Positions 10,305-24,353 of a DNA stretch of 64,000 nt are shown piece by piece (position 1 is the first letter of the stretch; each line of letters opens with the position of its first letter). The position numbers and the translations under genes are program-made. Origin of the DNA: Serratia marcescens subsp. marcescens ATCC 13880 (GTDB lineage Bacteria; Pseudomonadota; Gammaproteobacteria; Enterobacterales; Enterobacteriaceae); the NCBI RefSeq assembly GCF_017299535.1, contig NZ_CP071238.1, positions 806,001 through 870,000 on the forward strand. The letters are read 5' to 3'. The notes beneath the pieces were generated by a model, which had not been told where the DNA came from, made no database searches, and worked only from the letters and a program-made list of their open reading frames with translations.

Positions 10305-11822
10305 ATGTCCGGGATCGACTTCAAGCAAAAAATCAGCTTCCAACGGCCTTTCAGCAAACCGATCGAGGCTGAGGAAGAGTACGACATCGTGCGGCAGTTC
10401 GAGAGCGATCGCGGGCGCATCGTCAACTCGGCCGCCATTCGCCGTCTGCAGCAAAAAACCCAGGTGTTTCCGCTGGAGCGCAACGCGGCGGTGCGCAGCC
10501 GCCTGACGCACTCGATGGAGGTGCAGCAGGTCGGGCGCCATATCGCCAAAGAGATCCTCAACCGCTTCAAACAGGCGGGGAAGATCGACGAACTCGGCCT
10601 GACCCGGCTGCTCGATCCGTTTGAAAGCATCGTGGAAATGGCCTGCCTGATGCACGACATCGGCAATCCGCCGTTCGGTCATTTCGGCGAATCGGCGATC
10701 AATGACTGGTTCGCCCAGCGGCTCGATCCCGCCAGCTGCGGCAGCGAGCCGGGCAGCCACGATCGCTGCCAGGTGGCGACGCTGCGCCTGCATGAAGGGG
10801 AGAGCGATCTGAACCGGTTGCGCAGCCGGATCCGTCAGGATCTCAGCCACTTCGAGGGCAACGCCCAGGCGATCCGCATGGTGTACAGCCTGCTCAAGCT
10901 CAACCTGACCTACGCGCAGGTCGGCTGCATTTTGAAATACACCCGCCCGGCCTACTGGGCGAGCGACATCCCCGCCAGCCACAGTTACCTGATGAAAAAG
11001 CCCGGCTACTATCTGGCGGAAGAAGCCTTCGTCGATCGGCTGCGGCGTGAGCTGCATATGGGCGAGTTCGATCGTTTCCCGCTGACCTACATTATGGAGG
11101 CCGCCGACGATATCTCGTACTGCGTGGCCGATCTGGAAGACGCGGTGGAGAAGAGCATTTTCACCGTCGAGCAGCTGTATCAGCACCTGATTCAGGAATG
11201 GGGCGAGGTGGCGCCGGGCGATCTGTTCGACAAGACCGTCGCCAGCGCGTTTCGCAAGATCGATCGCGGCGGCGCGCGGCGCAGCGCGGAAGATCAGTTC
11301 TTCATGTATCTGCGGGTGTTTACCGTGGCGCGGCTGGTGCCGCACGCGGCGCAGCGCTTTATCGACAATCTGGACGCGGTTTATCAGGGCAGCTTCAATC
11401 AGGCGCTGCTGGAGGATTCCAGCCCGGCCTACCGGCTGCTGAAAATATTTAAAAATGTGGCGTTCAAGCACGTGTTCAACCACCCGGAGGTCGAGCAGCT
11501 CGAGCTGCAAGGTTACCGGGTGATCAGCGGCCTGCTGGACATTTACAGCCCGCTGTTGGCGATGTCGCTGGCGGACTTCACCCTGCTGGTGCGTGAGGAC
11601 AGCCACCGCGCGTACCCGATCGAAACGCGTCTGTTCCACAAGCTGTCCACCAAGCATCGGCTGGCGTATGCGGAGGCGGTAGAAGGGCTGCAGCATTTAT
11701 CGCCGGAGCAGCAAGCCATTCGGGAATATTATTTCCGCGCGCGTTTATTGCAGGACTATATCAGCGGAATGACCGACCTTTATGCCTATGATGAATATCG
11801 TCGATTAATGGCGGCGGAATAA
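10305..11822 (+). CDS. dgt: Deoxyguanosinetriphosphate triphosphohydrolase
   Basis: A 505-residue hexameric HD-domain enzyme hydrolysing dGTP to deoxyguanosine and triphosphate. It has the same length as E. coli Dgt. The motifs [29 protein letters not shown] (HD metal site) and ILKYTRPA are present, as is the conserved C-terminal [23 protein letters not shown]. The start [14 protein letters not shown] at 10305 aligns with the family. The upstream 21 codons of the longer frame do not. It lies ahead of degP, as in E. coli. Confidence 0.96.
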   Translation: MSGIDFKQKISFQRPFSKPIEAEEEYDIVRQFESDRGRIVNSAAIRRLQQKTQVFPLERNAAVRSRLTHSMEVQQVGRHIAKEILNRFKQAGKIDELGLTRLLDPFESIVEMACLMHDIGNPPFGHFGESAINDWFAQRLDPASCGSEPGSHDRCQVATLRLHEGESDLNRLRSRIRQDLSHFEGNAQAIRMVYSLLKLNLTYAQVGCILKYTRPAYWASDIPASHSYLMKKPGYYLAEEAFVDRLRRELHMGEFDRFPLTYIMEAADDISYCVADLEDAVEKSIFTVEQLYQHLIQEWGEVAPGDLFDKTVASAFRKIDRGGARRSAEDQFFMYLRVFTVARLVPHAAQRFIDNLDAVYQGSFNQALLEDSSPAYRLLKIFKNVAFKHVFNHPEVEQLELQGYRVISGLLDIYSPLLAMSLADFTLLVREDSHRAYPIETRLFHKLSTKHRLAYAEAVEGLQHLSPEQQAIREYYFRARLLQDYISGMTDLYAYDEYRRLMAAE

Positions 11823-11921
11823 TTAAGCTGAGGAATAATTATCAGCAATTCCAACCGGTTGGCTGTCTTGATTTTTGTAAAGACGGACAATATTTGTTTA
11901 CTATTGCCAATCATCTGTGCC

Positions 11922-11949
11922 GGAACTTCAGGCTATTAATTAACTCTGA
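11922..11949 (+). promoter_or_regulatory. Sigma-E (RpoE) promoter of degP
   Basis: GGAACTT at 11922-11928 and TCTGA at 11945-11949 are separated by exactly 16 bases, matching the envelope-stress sigma-E consensus, 55 bases upstream of the degP ATG. A GTAAA half-site near 11877 could be part of a CpxR box, but its partner is weak. Confidence 0.85.
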
Positions 11950-12003
11950 ATAAGCACGCAAGACGGCCATTCTTTTTTGAACGACTTTATAAGAGACACA
12001 CAG

Positions 12004-13443
12004 ATGAAAAAAACCGCATTAGTTCTGAGCGCATTGGCATTCAGCATCGGCATGGCGATGGGCCCGGTGACGGCCAGCGCCGCTGAAACCGCCTCTTCCT
12101 CCACCCAACAGCTGCCGAGCCTGGCGCCGATGCTGGAAAAGGTGATGCCTTCCGTGGTGAGCATTAACGTTGAGGGCAGCACCACGGTCAACACGCCGCG
12201 CATGCCGCAGCAGTTCCAACAGTTCTTCGGTGAAGATTCGCCGTTCTGCCAGGACGGTTCGCCGTTCCAGGGCTCGCCGATGTGTCAGGGCGGTGAACAG
12301 CCTGGGCCGGATGGCCAGCCGCAGGGCACGCAGCAGAAATTCCAGGCGCTGGGCGCCGGGGTGGTCATCGATGCCGCCAAGGGCTATGTGGTGACCAATA
12401 ACCACGTGGTGGATAACGCCAACAAGATCCAGGTGCAGCTGAGTGACGGCCGCCGCTTCGACGCTAAGGTGATCGGCAAGGATCCGCGCTCGGACATCGC
12501 CCTGATCCAGCTGAAAGACTTCAAGAATCTGACGGCGATCAAGATGGCGGATTCCGATCAGCTGCGCGTCGGCGATTACACCGTGGCGATCGGCAACCCG
12601 TACGGGCTGGGCGAAACCGCCACTTCGGGCATCGTTTCCGCCCTGGGGCGCAGCGGCCTGAACATCGAAAACTACGAAAACTTTATCCAGACCGATGCGG
12701 CGATCAACCGCGGCAATTCCGGCGGCGCGCTGGTTAACCTGAACGGCGAGCTGATCGGCATCAACACCGCGATCCTGGCGCCGGACGGCGGCAACATCGG
12801 TATCGGCTTCGCCATTCCGAGCAACATGGTGAAAAACCTGACGGCGCAAATGGTCGAGTATGGCCAGGTGAAACGCGGCGAGCTCGGCATCATGGGCACC
12901 GAGCTGAACTCTGAGCTGGCCAAGGCGATGAAGGTTGATGCGCAGCGCGGGGCCTTTGTCAGCCAGGTGATGCCGAAGTCTTCCGCCGCGAAGGCGGGCA
13001 TTAAAGCCGGTGACGTGATCGTCACCATGAACGGCAAGGCCATCTCCAGCTTCGCTTCATTCCGGGCGGAGATCGGCACGCTGCCCGTCGGCAGCAAAAT
13101 GTCGCTGGGCATTATCCGCGACGGCAAACCGGTGACCATTGATGTCACGCTGGAGCAAAGCGCGCAGACCCAGGTGGCCTCGGGCAATATTTACACCGGC
13201 ATCGAGGGCGCCGAGCTGAGCAACACCCAAGTCGGCAACCAGAAAGGCGTCAAGGTCGACAGCGTGAAAGCCGGCAGCGCCGCGGCGCGCATCGGCTTGA
13301 AAAAAGGCGATGTGATCCTGGGCGTGAACCAACAGCCGATCCAGAACCTGGGCGAGCTGCGTAAGATTCTCGACAGCAAGCCGTCGGTGCTGGCGTTGAA
13401 TATTCAGCGCGGCGAGAGCCAATTGTACCTGCTGGCGCAGTGA
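12004..13443 (+). CDS. degP: Periplasmic serine endoprotease/chaperone DegP (HtrA, Do)
   Basis: A 479-residue periplasmic quality-control protease and chaperone. The signal peptide is about 26 residues, ending near TASAA. The trypsin-like domain carries His134 (TNNHVVDN), Asp164 (RSDIAL) and Ser239 (GNSGGAL) in precursor numbering. Two PDZ domains follow, at roughly 280-375 and 385-479 (GIKAGDVIVTMNGK and GLKKGDVILGVNQQ). The Q-rich LA loop around 65-112 contains two cysteines. Expression should be sigma-E controlled through the promoter directly upstream. The start MKKTALVLS follows an AGAG-containing leader. Confidence 0.97.
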   Translation: MKKTALVLSALAFSIGMAMGPVTASAAETASSSTQQLPSLAPMLEKVMPSVVSINVEGSTTVNTPRMPQQFQQFFGEDSPFCQDGSPFQGSPMCQGGEQPGPDGQPQGTQQKFQALGAGVVIDAAKGYVVTNNHVVDNANKIQVQLSDGRRFDAKVIGKDPRSDIALIQLKDFKNLTAIKMADSDQLRVGDYTVAIGNPYGLGETATSGIVSALGRSGLNIENYENFIQTDAAINRGNSGGALVNLNGELIGINTAILAPDGGNIGIGFAIPSNMVKNLTAQMVEYGQVKRGELGIMGTELNSELAKAMKVDAQRGAFVSQVMPKSSAAKAGIKAGDVIVTMNGKAISSFASFRAEIGTLPVGSKMSLGIIRDGKPVTIDVTLEQSAQTQVASGNIYTGIEGAELSNTQVGNQKGVKVDSVKAGSAAARIGLKKGDVILGVNQQPIQNLGELRKILDSKPSVLALNIQRGESQLYLLAQ

Positions 13444-13464
13444 TAAACGTCAGGCGCTAAAAGA

Positions 13465-13491
13465 AAAAGGCACGCTGCGGCGTGCCTTTTT
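13465..13491. terminator. Bidirectional terminator between degP and barA
   Basis: AAAAAGGCACG, a short loop and CGTGCCTTTTT form an 11-bp stem flanked by A/T runs on both sides, so it can serve convergent degP and barA. Confidence 0.9.
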
Positions 13492-13509
13492 GCGTAACGG
13501 CCTGCGAAT

Positions 13510-16236
13510 TCAGGCAGGCTGCGTCAGATGTGCGTGCGCCGCGTGGATCACCAGTTCAATCTCATCCAGCAGCTCCAGCCATTCCGGCTCCAGTTCGTCG
13601 TTGGTGACGCCCTGGCGCAGTTGCCGCTCGAGGTAGAAACACAGCTGCTTGAGGCGTGGCACGCCGCTGTAGCTGCAACTGCCGTGCAGCTTATGGACCA
13701 GATCGAGGATTTCGTCGTCATGCTGGCCGTCGAGCAGCGCCTGCACCCGTTCGCGCACCTGCGGCAAGAAATCGAGCAGCATTTGCAGCAGATCGCGCGC
13801 CAGATCCGGTTTATTGGCCGCCTGACGCAACGCCAGCGGCCAGTCGAGCGACAGCGGCGCGTCGTCGGCGACGGCGTTTTCCATTTCGCCACTGTGATAG
13901 CGCGACAGCACGCGGGTCAGCATTTTCTCGTCGATCGGCTTGGCCAGGTAGTCGTCCATCCCGGCCTGCAACAGGTGCTCGCGCTCGCCGCTGGCTGCAT
14001 GGGCGGTGACGGCGACGATCGGCGTGGAGTTGTGATGCGGCAGTTGGCGGATCAACTCGCTGGCGTGAATGCCGTCCATCTTCGGCATTTGAATGTCCAT
14101 CAGGATCAGATCCAGCACGTTGTCGCGCGCCAGCGCCAGCGCTTCCTCGCCGCTCTCGCACAACAGGGTTTTTTCTACCTGTTCCCCCAACAACGTGCCG
14201 ATCAGCTTCAGGTTAGCCGGGTTGTCGTCAACCGCCATCACCGTCAGCGGCAGGCGTTTACGCTCAGGCTGCGCGGTGAGGCGTGCCGGCGCCTCCATCC
14301 GGAGCATCGGGAACAGTCGGGTGCTGGTGATCGGCTTGATCAGGCAGCCGAGCGCGCCTTGTTGTTTAAGCAGCTCGGCATCGATCTGCGCCTGGCACGG
14401 CAGCGCCAGAATGACCCGATCGGCCAGCTTCAGCGAGGCCAGCAATTTGTCCTCGTGCTGCGCCATGTTGTCGCGGAACGGGATGGGCACGCCGGCCAGC
14501 AGGAAATCATAGTGGCTTGGCGGCAACTGGCCCAGCGTCGGCGAGTGGGTGATCACCAGTTGCGTGACGCTGAGCATGTTGAGCGTCGCCTGCGCCGCCG
14601 TCGGGTTGGACTCGATATAGGCCAGCGTTTTGCCGTTCAGATCCGGCAGGCTCGGCGCCAGCGACAGCATGCCCTCGTTCAGATCCAGCGTGATGTGGAA
14701 CCAGAAGGTCGAGCCGCGGTTCAACTGGCTGTGGAAGCAGATATCGCCCCCCATCTCTTTCACCAGCTTTTGCGTGATCACCAGCCCCAGCCCGGTGCCG
14801 CCGTGGCGGCGGGAGATGCTGGCGTCCGCCTGGCGGAATGCCTGGAACAGCTGCGACTGCTGGCGTTCGGAGATGCCGATGCCGGTATCGTGGATCTGCA
14901 CTTCCACTTCCACCCGGCGATCCAGCTGTTTGCGCAGCTCGACGCGAATGTCGATATTGCCGGTTTCGGTGAACTTGATGGCGTTGCCCAGCAGGTTGGT
15001 GATGATTTGCTGCAGGCGAAGCGAGTCGCCGATCACCTGCTCCGGCACGTCGTTGTGCACATCCAGCGTCAGCTCCAGGCCCTTGTCGTGGGCGCTGGGC
15101 GCCAGCAGCACCACCACTTCGTCCAGCGTTTCACGCAGGGCGAACGGAATATGCTCCAGCACCAGCTTGCCGGCCTCCAGCTTGGAGAAATCCAGCACGT
15201 CGTTGATGATGGTCAGCAGGTTGTTGGCCGAGCGCTCGATGGTCTGCAAATAGTCGGTCTGGGTTGCGCTCAGATCGGTTTTCAGCATCTGGCGGGTGAA
15301 GCCGATCACGCCGTTGAGCGGAGTACGCAGCTCATGCGACATGTTGGCCAGGAATTCGGACTTGATGCGCGCCGCCTCCTGCGCGCGTTTTTTCGCCAGA
15401 TCCAGCTCGACGTTCTGGATCTCCATCTGCTCCAGCGTTTCGCGCAGGTCTGACGTGGCCTGATCGATGTTCTGCTGCATCTCTTCGTGATAGGCGGTAA
15501 GCGACATCGCCATCGAGTTGATGCCGTTTTTCAGCATGTGCAGCTCGCCGAGCATGTAGCCTTCCACGCGGCTGTCGAGCTGGCCGCGGCGGATGCGGTC
15601 GACGGTGTTCACCATATTGCGGATCGGGCCGGTCACGTCGCGCATCAGCCGGTAAGCGAACAGGATGGCGATGCACATGCACAGCAGTAGCAGCAAGGTG
15701 GAGACGAAGACCTCTTTATACTGCTGCAGCCGCACCGACTGCAGATCCAGCTCGATCGCCACATAGCCCAGGTTGTTGTCGGGATGGCTGCCGCCGTCGG
15801 CGGTTTCATCCGGATACTGGCTTTCCGACAGGATCGGCGTGCGCAGGATCAGCGAATCGCCGCGTCGGGTGAGCATCAGCTCGGTGGGCAACGGCACGCC
15901 TTTCGGCAACTGCAACTGAGCGAAGTTGTGGTGATAATTTGAGGTGACGAACAGGTTGTTCTGCGCATCAAACACGGTGATCGAACGTACGATATCCGAA
16001 TGGCGGCGGTGCAAAAGGCTGACCAACTGCCTGACCGATTCGCGGCTGCGGAACGTCATGCCGTACTCGCTGGCCACCGCCAGCGGCTCGATGATGCTGG
16101 CGCCGGCGTCGACCAGTTGCTCCTGCAGCTCGTTATAGCGGTGCACCACGAAGAAGGTGCTGAGCAGCAAACCAATCAGCAAGGTCGGGGCCAGAATCAG
16201 GATCATCATGCGCGCACGCAGGCTGTATTTGGTCAT
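13510..16236 (-). CDS. barA: Hybrid sensor histidine kinase BarA
   Basis: A 908-residue inner-membrane tripartite kinase that phosphorylates UvrY and, through CsrB/CsrC RNAs, controls CsrA-dependent carbon storage, motility and virulence traits. Order: TM1 near 12-31, a periplasmic sensor domain 32-175, TM2 near 178-196, HAMP, a coiled segment 245-290, the kinase domain with His301 ([12 protein letters not shown]), an ATPase domain ([12 protein letters not shown]), a degenerate middle domain, a receiver with Asp714 ([13 protein letters not shown]), and an HPt domain with His851 ([10 protein letters not shown]). Its partner uvrY is outside the window. It is divergent from rlmD, as in E. coli. 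Confidence 0.97.
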   Translation of the reverse strand: MTKYSLRARMMILILAPTLLIGLLLSTFFVVHRYNELQEQLVDAGASIIEPLAVASEYGMTFRSRESVRQLVSLLHRRHSDIVRSITVFDAQNNLFVTSNYHHNFAQLQLPKGVPLPTELMLTRRGDSLILRTPILSESQYPDETADGGSHPDNNLGYVAIELDLQSVRLQQYKEVFVSTLLLLLCMCIAILFAYRLMRDVTGPIRNMVNTVDRIRRGQLDSRVEGYMLGELHMLKNGINSMAMSLTAYHEEMQQNIDQATSDLRETLEQMEIQNVELDLAKKRAQEAARIKSEFLANMSHELRTPLNGVIGFTRQMLKTDLSATQTDYLQTIERSANNLLTIINDVLDFSKLEAGKLVLEHIPFALRETLDEVVVLLAPSAHDKGLELTLDVHNDVPEQVIGDSLRLQQIITNLLGNAIKFTETGNIDIRVELRKQLDRRVEVEVQIHDTGIGISERQQSQLFQAFRQADASISRRHGGTGLGLVITQKLVKEMGGDICFHSQLNRGSTFWFHITLDLNEGMLSLAPSLPDLNGKTLAYIESNPTAAQATLNMLSVTQLVITHSPTLGQLPPSHYDFLLAGVPIPFRDNMAQHEDKLLASLKLADRVILALPCQAQIDAELLKQQGALGCLIKPITSTRLFPMLRMEAPARLTAQPERKRLPLTVMAVDDNPANLKLIGTLLGEQVEKTLLCESGEEALALARDNVLDLILMDIQMPKMDGIHASELIRQLPHHNSTPIVAVTAHAASGEREHLLQAGMDDYLAKPIDEKMLTRVLSRYHSGEMENAVADDAPLSLDWPLALRQAANKPDLARDLLQMLLDFLPQVRERVQALLDGQHDDEILDLVHKLHGSCSYSGVPRLKQLCFYLERQLRQGVTNDELEPEWLELLDEIELVIHAAHAHLTQPA

Positions 16237-16302
16237 GGGATTCCAATGTGGGAGAATTGACAGCTGACACTAGCTTAATGAACCAGCACACAATCGACAA
16301 AT

Positions 16303-17652
16303 ATGGCGCAATTCTACTCTCCCAAACGCCGCGTGACGACCCGGCAGAGCTCACAAATCTTGACCGTGACGGTGAGCGATCTCGATCCTTTTGGCCAGGG
16401 CGTGGCGCGCCACGACGGCAAAGCGGTGTTCGTGCCGGGCGTATTGCCGGGCGAGCAGGCGGAAATCCAGTTGACCGAAGACAAGCGCCAGTTCGCCAAA
16501 GGCAAGCTCAAACGCCTGCTGAGCCGCAGCCCGCAGCGGGTAGAACCGCGCTGCCCGCATTTTGGCGTGTGCGGCGGCTGCCAGCAGCAACATGCGGATG
16601 AGGCGCTGCAACAGCAGAGCAAGGCGGCGGCGCTGGTGCGCATGATCGCCCGCGAAACCGGCGTAACCCCGCAACAGGAACCGGTGATCGCCGGCCCGGA
16701 ATACGGCTATCGCCGCCGCGCCCGCCTGAGCCTGGCATGGCAGCCGAAGCTGCAGCGCCTGATGATGGGCTTTCGCCAGGCGGCCTCCAGCGAGCTGGTG
16801 GCGGTGGAGCACTGCCCGGTGCTGCGGCCGGAGCTGGAACAGCTGCTGGCGCCGGTGCGCGCTTGCCTGAGCGGGCTACAGGCGGTGCGGCGGCTGGGGC
16901 ATGTGGAGCTGGTGCTGGCGGATAACGGCCCGCTGCTGGTGCTGCGCCATCTCGACGCGCTGAAAGAGGCGGATCGGCAGGCGCTGTTGGCGTTTGGCGT
17001 GCGGGAAAAGGTCGCCGTTTATCTGGCGCCGGACAGCGATCGGGTGGAAAAACTGTGCGGTGAAACGCCGTATTATCAGGTTGACGGGCTACGCTTAGAC
17101 TTCAGTCCGCGCGACTTTATTCAGGTCAATGACGCCGTAAACCAACAAATGGTGGCGCAGGCCCTTGAATGGCTCGATATTCAACCCAATGATCGGGTGC
17201 TGGACCTGTTCTGCGGCATGGGCAACTTCACCCTGCCGTTGGCGCGCCGCGCCGCCGCGGTGGTGGGCATCGAAGGTGTTGCCACGCTGGTAGCGAATGG
17301 GCAATATAATGCACATAAGAATAAGCTGAATAATGCGTCGTTCTTCCATGAGAATCTGGAGGACAACGTTGCGCGGCAACCTTGGGCAGCACAAGGGTTT
17401 GATAAGGTGATGCTGGATCCCGCCCGCGCCGGTGCGGCCGGGGTGATGTCACACATTGTAAAACTGGCGCCGGCACGGGTGGTGTATGTTTCCTGTAACC
17501 CCACCACGCTGGCTCGCGACAGCAACGTGCTGTTGAACGCCGGTTATCGTCTTGCGCGCGTGCGGATGTTGGATATGTTTCCGCACACGGGGCATCTTGA
17601 ATCAATGGCGCTGTTTATCAACGAGCGTGCGCCAGAGGTCGCTGCAAAGTAG
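16303..17652 (+). CDS. rlmD: 23S rRNA (uracil-1939-C5)-methyltransferase RlmD
   Basis: A 449-residue SAM-dependent methyltransferase making m5U1939 in 23S rRNA. An N-terminal TRAM domain ([21 protein letters not shown]) precedes an Fe-S cluster site with Cys84, Cys90, Cys93 ([10 protein letters not shown]) and Cys171 (EHCPVL). The SAM motif is [16 protein letters not shown] and the catalytic nucleophile is Cys398 in [13 protein letters not shown]. It lies 9 bases before relA, the same order as in E. coli, and the two are probably cotranscribed. Confidence 0.96.
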   Translation: MAQFYSPKRRVTTRQSSQILTVTVSDLDPFGQGVARHDGKAVFVPGVLPGEQAEIQLTEDKRQFAKGKLKRLLSRSPQRVEPRCPHFGVCGGCQQQHADEALQQQSKAAALVRMIARETGVTPQQEPVIAGPEYGYRRRARLSLAWQPKLQRLMMGFRQAASSELVAVEHCPVLRPELEQLLAPVRACLSGLQAVRRLGHVELVLADNGPLLVLRHLDALKEADRQALLAFGVREKVAVYLAPDSDRVEKLCGETPYYQVDGLRLDFSPRDFIQVNDAVNQQMVAQALEWLDIQPNDRVLDLFCGMGNFTLPLARRAAAVVGIEGVATLVANGQYNAHKNKLNNASFFHENLEDNVARQPWAAQGFDKVMLDPARAGAAGVMSHIVKLAPARVVYVSCNPTTLARDSNVLLNAGYRLARVRMLDMFPHTGHLESMALFINERAPEVAAK

Positions 17653-17661
17653 GGAGAAGTT

Positions 17662-19893
17662 ATGGTTGCGGTAAGAAGTGCACATCTGAATACGGCGGGT
17701 GAGTTCGCTCTCGATGAGTGGATCGCCGGCTTGGGGCTACCTAACCCGCAGTCATGTGAGCGATTGGCCGCAACCTGGCGTTATTGTGAGCAGCAGACCC
17801 AAAACCATCCCGACGCCTCGCTGCTGCTGTGGCGCGGCCTGGAGATGGTGGAAATTCTCTCGACGCTGAGCATGGACAATGACAGCATGCGCGCCGCGCT
17901 GCTGTTCCCGCTGGTGGACGCCGGCATCGTGCAGGAAGAGACCCTGACCGAAGCGTTCGGCAAGGGGATCGTCGCGCTGGTGCACGGCGTGCGCGATATG
18001 GACGCCATTCGCCAACTGAAAGCCACCCAAAACGACTCGATGGCCTCCGAACAGGTCGACAACGTGCGCCGCATGCTGTTGGCGATGGTGGAGGATTTCC
18101 GCTGCGTGGTCATCAAGCTGGCGGAGCGCATCGCCCACCTGCGCGAGGTGAAAGACGCGCCGGAAGACGAACGCGTGCTGGCGGCGAAAGAGTGTTCCAA
18201 CATCTACGCCCCGCTGGCTAACCGGCTCGGCATCGGCCAGCTGAAGTGGGAGCTGGAGGATTTCTGCTTCCGCTACCTGCACCCGGAAGAATACAAGCGC
18301 ATCGCCAAGCTGTTGCATGAGCGCCGCATCGATCGCGAACAGTTCATTGACGATTTCGTCGCCGGGCTGCGCGCAGAAATGGCCAACGAAGGCATTCGGG
18401 TGGAGATCTACGGCCGGCCGAAACACATCTACAGCATCTGGCGCAAGATGCAGAAAAAACACCTGGCGTTCGACGAACTGTTCGACGTGCGCGCGGTGCG
18501 CATCGTGGCGGAGCGCCTGCAGGATTGCTACGCGGCGTTGGGCATCGTGCATACCCACTTCCGCCATTTGCCGGATGAGTTCGACGACTACGTCGCCAAC
18601 CCGAAACCCAACGGCTACCAGTCGATCCACACCGTGGTGCTGGGGCCGCGCGGCAAGACCGTCGAGATTCAGATCCGCACCCGGCAAATGCACGAAGACG
18701 CCGAGCTGGGCGTGGCCGCGCACTGGAAGTACAAAGAGGGCGCGGGCGTAACCGTGCGCTCCGGCTACGAAGAACGCATCGCCTGGCTGCGCAAGCTCAT
18801 CGCCTGGCAGGAAGAAATGGCGGATTCCGGCGAGATGCTCGACGAAGTGCGCAGCCAGGTGTTCGACGATCGGGTCTATGTATTTACCCCGAAAGGCGAC
18901 GTGGTGGATCTGCCGGCCGGCTCCACGCCGCTCGATTTCGCCTACCACATTCACAGCGACGTCGGTCACCGCTGTATCGGCGCCAAGATCGGCGGCCGCA
19001 TTGTGCCGTTTACCTATCAGCTGAAGATGGGCGATCAGATTGAGATCATCACCCAGAAACAGCCGAACCCGAGCCGCGACTGGCTGAACCCGAACCTGGG
19101 ATATGTCACCACCAGCCGCGGGCGCTCGAAGATCCACAACTGGTTCCGCAAGCAGGATCGCGACAAGAACATTCTCGCCGGCCGCCAGATGCTGGACAAC
19201 GAACTGGAACACCTCGGCATCAGCCTGAAAGAGGCCGAAAAGCTGCTGATCCCGCGCTACAACATGAACTCGCTGGACGAGGTGTTGGCGGCGATCGGCG
19301 GTGGGGACATTCGCCTGAACCAGATGGTGAATTACCTGCAGGGCAAGTTCAACAAACCGAGCGCCGAAGAGCAGGATCGCGAGGCATTGCGCCAGCTGGT
19401 GCAGCAGAAAGCGCCGCCGCCGGCCCGCAACAAGGACAACGGCCGCGTGGTGGTGGAGGGCGTGGGCAACCTGATGCACCACATCGCCCGCTGCTGCCAG
19501 CCGATCCCGGGCGACGACATCGTCGGCTTTATCACCCAGGGGCGCGGTATTTCGATCCACCGTGCGGACTGCGATCAGCTGGTCGATTTGCAATCGCACG
19601 CGCCGGAGCGCATCGTCGATGCGGTATGGGGCGAAAGCTACTCCAGCGGTTATTCGCTGGTGGTGCGCGTGATGGCCAACGATCGCAGCGGGCTGCTGCG
19701 CGACATTACCACCATTTTGGCCAACGAAAAGGTCAACGTGCTGGGCGTCGCCAGCCGCAGCGACACCAAGAAACAGTTGGCCACCATCGACATGGATATC
19801 GAAATCTACAACCAGCAGGTGCTGAGCCGGGTGCTGGCGAAGCTGAACCAGCTGCCGGACGTGATAGACGCCAAGCGTCTGCACGGCAACTAA
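17662..19893 (+). CDS. relA: GTP pyrophosphokinase RelA ((p)ppGpp synthetase I)
   Basis: A 743-residue ribosome-associated enzyme producing (p)ppGpp on amino-acid starvation. The N-terminal hydrolase-like domain lacks the HD motif, reading LLFPLVDAG instead, as expected of a monofunctional RelA. The synthetase domain carries YGRPKHIYSIWRKM, the FDVRAVRIV strand, NGYQSIHTVVLGP and EIQIRT. A TGS domain (VYVFTPKGDVVDLPAGSTPLDFAYHIH), a zinc-finger/RIS region (IARCCQPIPGDDIVGFIT) and a C-terminal ACT domain follow. The start MVAVRSAHLN matches E. coli, behind a GGGAGAAG ribosome site. Confidence 0.97.
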   Translation: MVAVRSAHLNTAGEFALDEWIAGLGLPNPQSCERLAATWRYCEQQTQNHPDASLLLWRGLEMVEILSTLSMDNDSMRAALLFPLVDAGIVQEETLTEAFGKGIVALVHGVRDMDAIRQLKATQNDSMASEQVDNVRRMLLAMVEDFRCVVIKLAERIAHLREVKDAPEDERVLAAKECSNIYAPLANRLGIGQLKWELEDFCFRYLHPEEYKRIAKLLHERRIDREQFIDDFVAGLRAEMANEGIRVEIYGRPKHIYSIWRKMQKKHLAFDELFDVRAVRIVAERLQDCYAALGIVHTHFRHLPDEFDDYVANPKPNGYQSIHTVVLGPRGKTVEIQIRTRQMHEDAELGVAAHWKYKEGAGVTVRSGYEERIAWLRKLIAWQEEMADSGEMLDEVRSQVFDDRVYVFTPKGDVVDLPAGSTPLDFAYHIHSDVGHRCIGAKIGGRIVPFTYQLKMGDQIEIITQKQPNPSRDWLNPNLGYVTTSRGRSKIHNWFRKQDRDKNILAGRQMLDNELEHLGISLKEAEKLLIPRYNMNSLDEVLAAIGGGDIRLNQMVNYLQGKFNKPSAEEQDREALRQLVQQKAPPPARNKDNGRVVVEGVGNLMHHIARCCQPIPGDDIVGFITQGRGISIHRADCDQLVDLQSHAPERIVDAVWGESYSSGYSLVVRVMANDRSGLLRDITTILANEKVNVLGVASRSDTKKQLATIDMDIEIYNQQVLSRVLAKLNQLPDVIDAKRLHGN

Positions 19894-19908
19894 GCCCACA
19901 TCGCCTTT

Positions 19909-19937
19909 CGGGCCGTATGCGCCATCGATACGGCCCG
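19909..19937 (+). other. Hairpin between relA and mazG
   Basis: A perfect 10-bp inverted repeat (CGGGCCGTAT, 9-base loop, complement) starts 16 bases after the relA stop. No T-run follows, so it is more likely an mRNA stability or processing element than a terminator. Confidence 0.55.
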
Positions 19938-19995
19938 AGATCCATGAATTCGGTGGGCGCTCCCATGCGCCCTCATTCTTTCTCAGAGATTTTTT

Positions 19996-20790
19996 ATGAC
20001 CCAATCCACTCCGCTGCAGCGCCTGCTGAACATCATGAAAACGCTGCGCGATCCGCAGGTCGGTTGCTCATGGGACCGCAAGCAAACTTTCGCCACCATC
20101 GCGCCCTACACGCTGGAAGAGACTTACGAAGTGCTGGACGCCATCGAGCGGCAGGACTACGCCGATCTGCGCGACGAATTGGGTGATTTGCTGTTCCAGG
20201 TGGTGTTCTATGCCCAGATGGGGCAGGAGCAGGGGCTGTTCGATTTCGATGAGGTGTGCACCGCCATCAGCGACAAGCTGGAGCGCCGTCACCCGCATAT
20301 CTTCGGCGACGCCGAGGCGGGAGACAGCGAAGCCGTGGCGGCGCGCTGGGAGCAGTTGAAGGCCGGCGAGCGCGCCGAAAAAGCGCTGCACTCGGTGCTG
20401 GACGACATTCCGCAGGCGCTGCCGGCGTTGATGAAGGCGCACAAGATCCAAAAACGCTGCGCCTCGGTCGGCTTCGACTGGAACACTCTGGGGCCGGTGC
20501 TGGACAAAGTGTATGAAGAGATCGACGAAGTGATGCACGAAGCCCGCCAGGCGGTGGTCGATGAGAGCAAGCTGGAAGAGGAGATCGGCGATCTGCTGTT
20601 CGCCACGGTGAACCTGTCGCGCCATTTGGGGCACAAGGCGGAGAATGCGCTGCAGGCGGCGAACCGCAAGTTCGAACGTCGCTTCCGCCAGGTGGAAGCG
20701 ATCGTCCAGCAACGCGGGCTGCGGCTTGAAGACGCCACGCTGGAGCAGATGGAAGACGCCTGGCAGCAGGTGAAGCGCCAGGAAAGTTGA
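19996..20790 (+). CDS. mazG: Nucleoside triphosphate pyrophosphohydrolase MazG
   Basis: A 264-residue cytoplasmic enzyme hydrolysing all canonical NTPs/dNTPs to NMP and PPi, linked in E. coli to modulation of the stringent response. Two tandem MazG folds are seen. The first holds CSWDRKQTFATIAPYTLEETYEVLDAI with the DELGDLLFQVVFYA metal-site helix. The second holds EEIDEVMHEA and EEEIGDLLFATVNLSRHLG. In E. coli the mazEF toxin-antitoxin genes separate relA and mazG; none is present here, where only a 102-base spacer lies between the two. Confidence 0.95.
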   Translation: MTQSTPLQRLLNIMKTLRDPQVGCSWDRKQTFATIAPYTLEETYEVLDAIERQDYADLRDELGDLLFQVVFYAQMGQEQGLFDFDEVCTAISDKLERRHPHIFGDAEAGDSEAVAARWEQLKAGERAEKALHSVLDDIPQALPALMKAHKIQKRCASVGFDWNTLGPVLDKVYEEIDEVMHEARQAVVDESKLEEEIGDLLFATVNLSRHLGHKAENALQAANRKFERRFRQVEAIVQQRGLRLEDATLEQMEDAWQQVKRQES

Positions 20791-22779
<1,989 letters not shown>

Positions 22780-22791
22780 CATATTTGGTAG

Positions 22792-24156
<1,365 letters not shown>

Positions 24157-24182
24157 GTTCGACCTATTCGGTTGCTAAATAA

Positions 24183-24208
24183 AAACCCGCTGCGGCGGGT
24201 TTTTTTAT
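24183..24208 (+). terminator. Rho-independent terminator of eno
   Basis: AAACCCGC, a short loop and GCGGGTTT are followed by a T-run, 26 bases after the eno stop. Confidence 0.92.
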
Positions 24209-24353
24209 GTTTTAAATTCGTGATGATTGTCAGTTTAATAATAAGTTTTTCATTGAATGCGTAGTTTTGTTTAACCCGATAATTTCATTAAAGATAGTAA
24301 ATGCGTTTATTTTATATTCCCATTTTATTTGCTTTATAACTATTCGTTACTAG

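Noticed and set aside
13528..15453. A 641-codon open frame antisense to barA
   Set aside because: Low-complexity composition, no recognisable motif and complete overlap with a clear histidine kinase gene.
17752..20004. A 750-codon open frame antisense to relA
   Set aside because: Its translation is rich in His, Gln, Arg and Val with no domain, a pattern produced by the reverse complement of GC-rich coding DNA. relA is unambiguous on the other strand.
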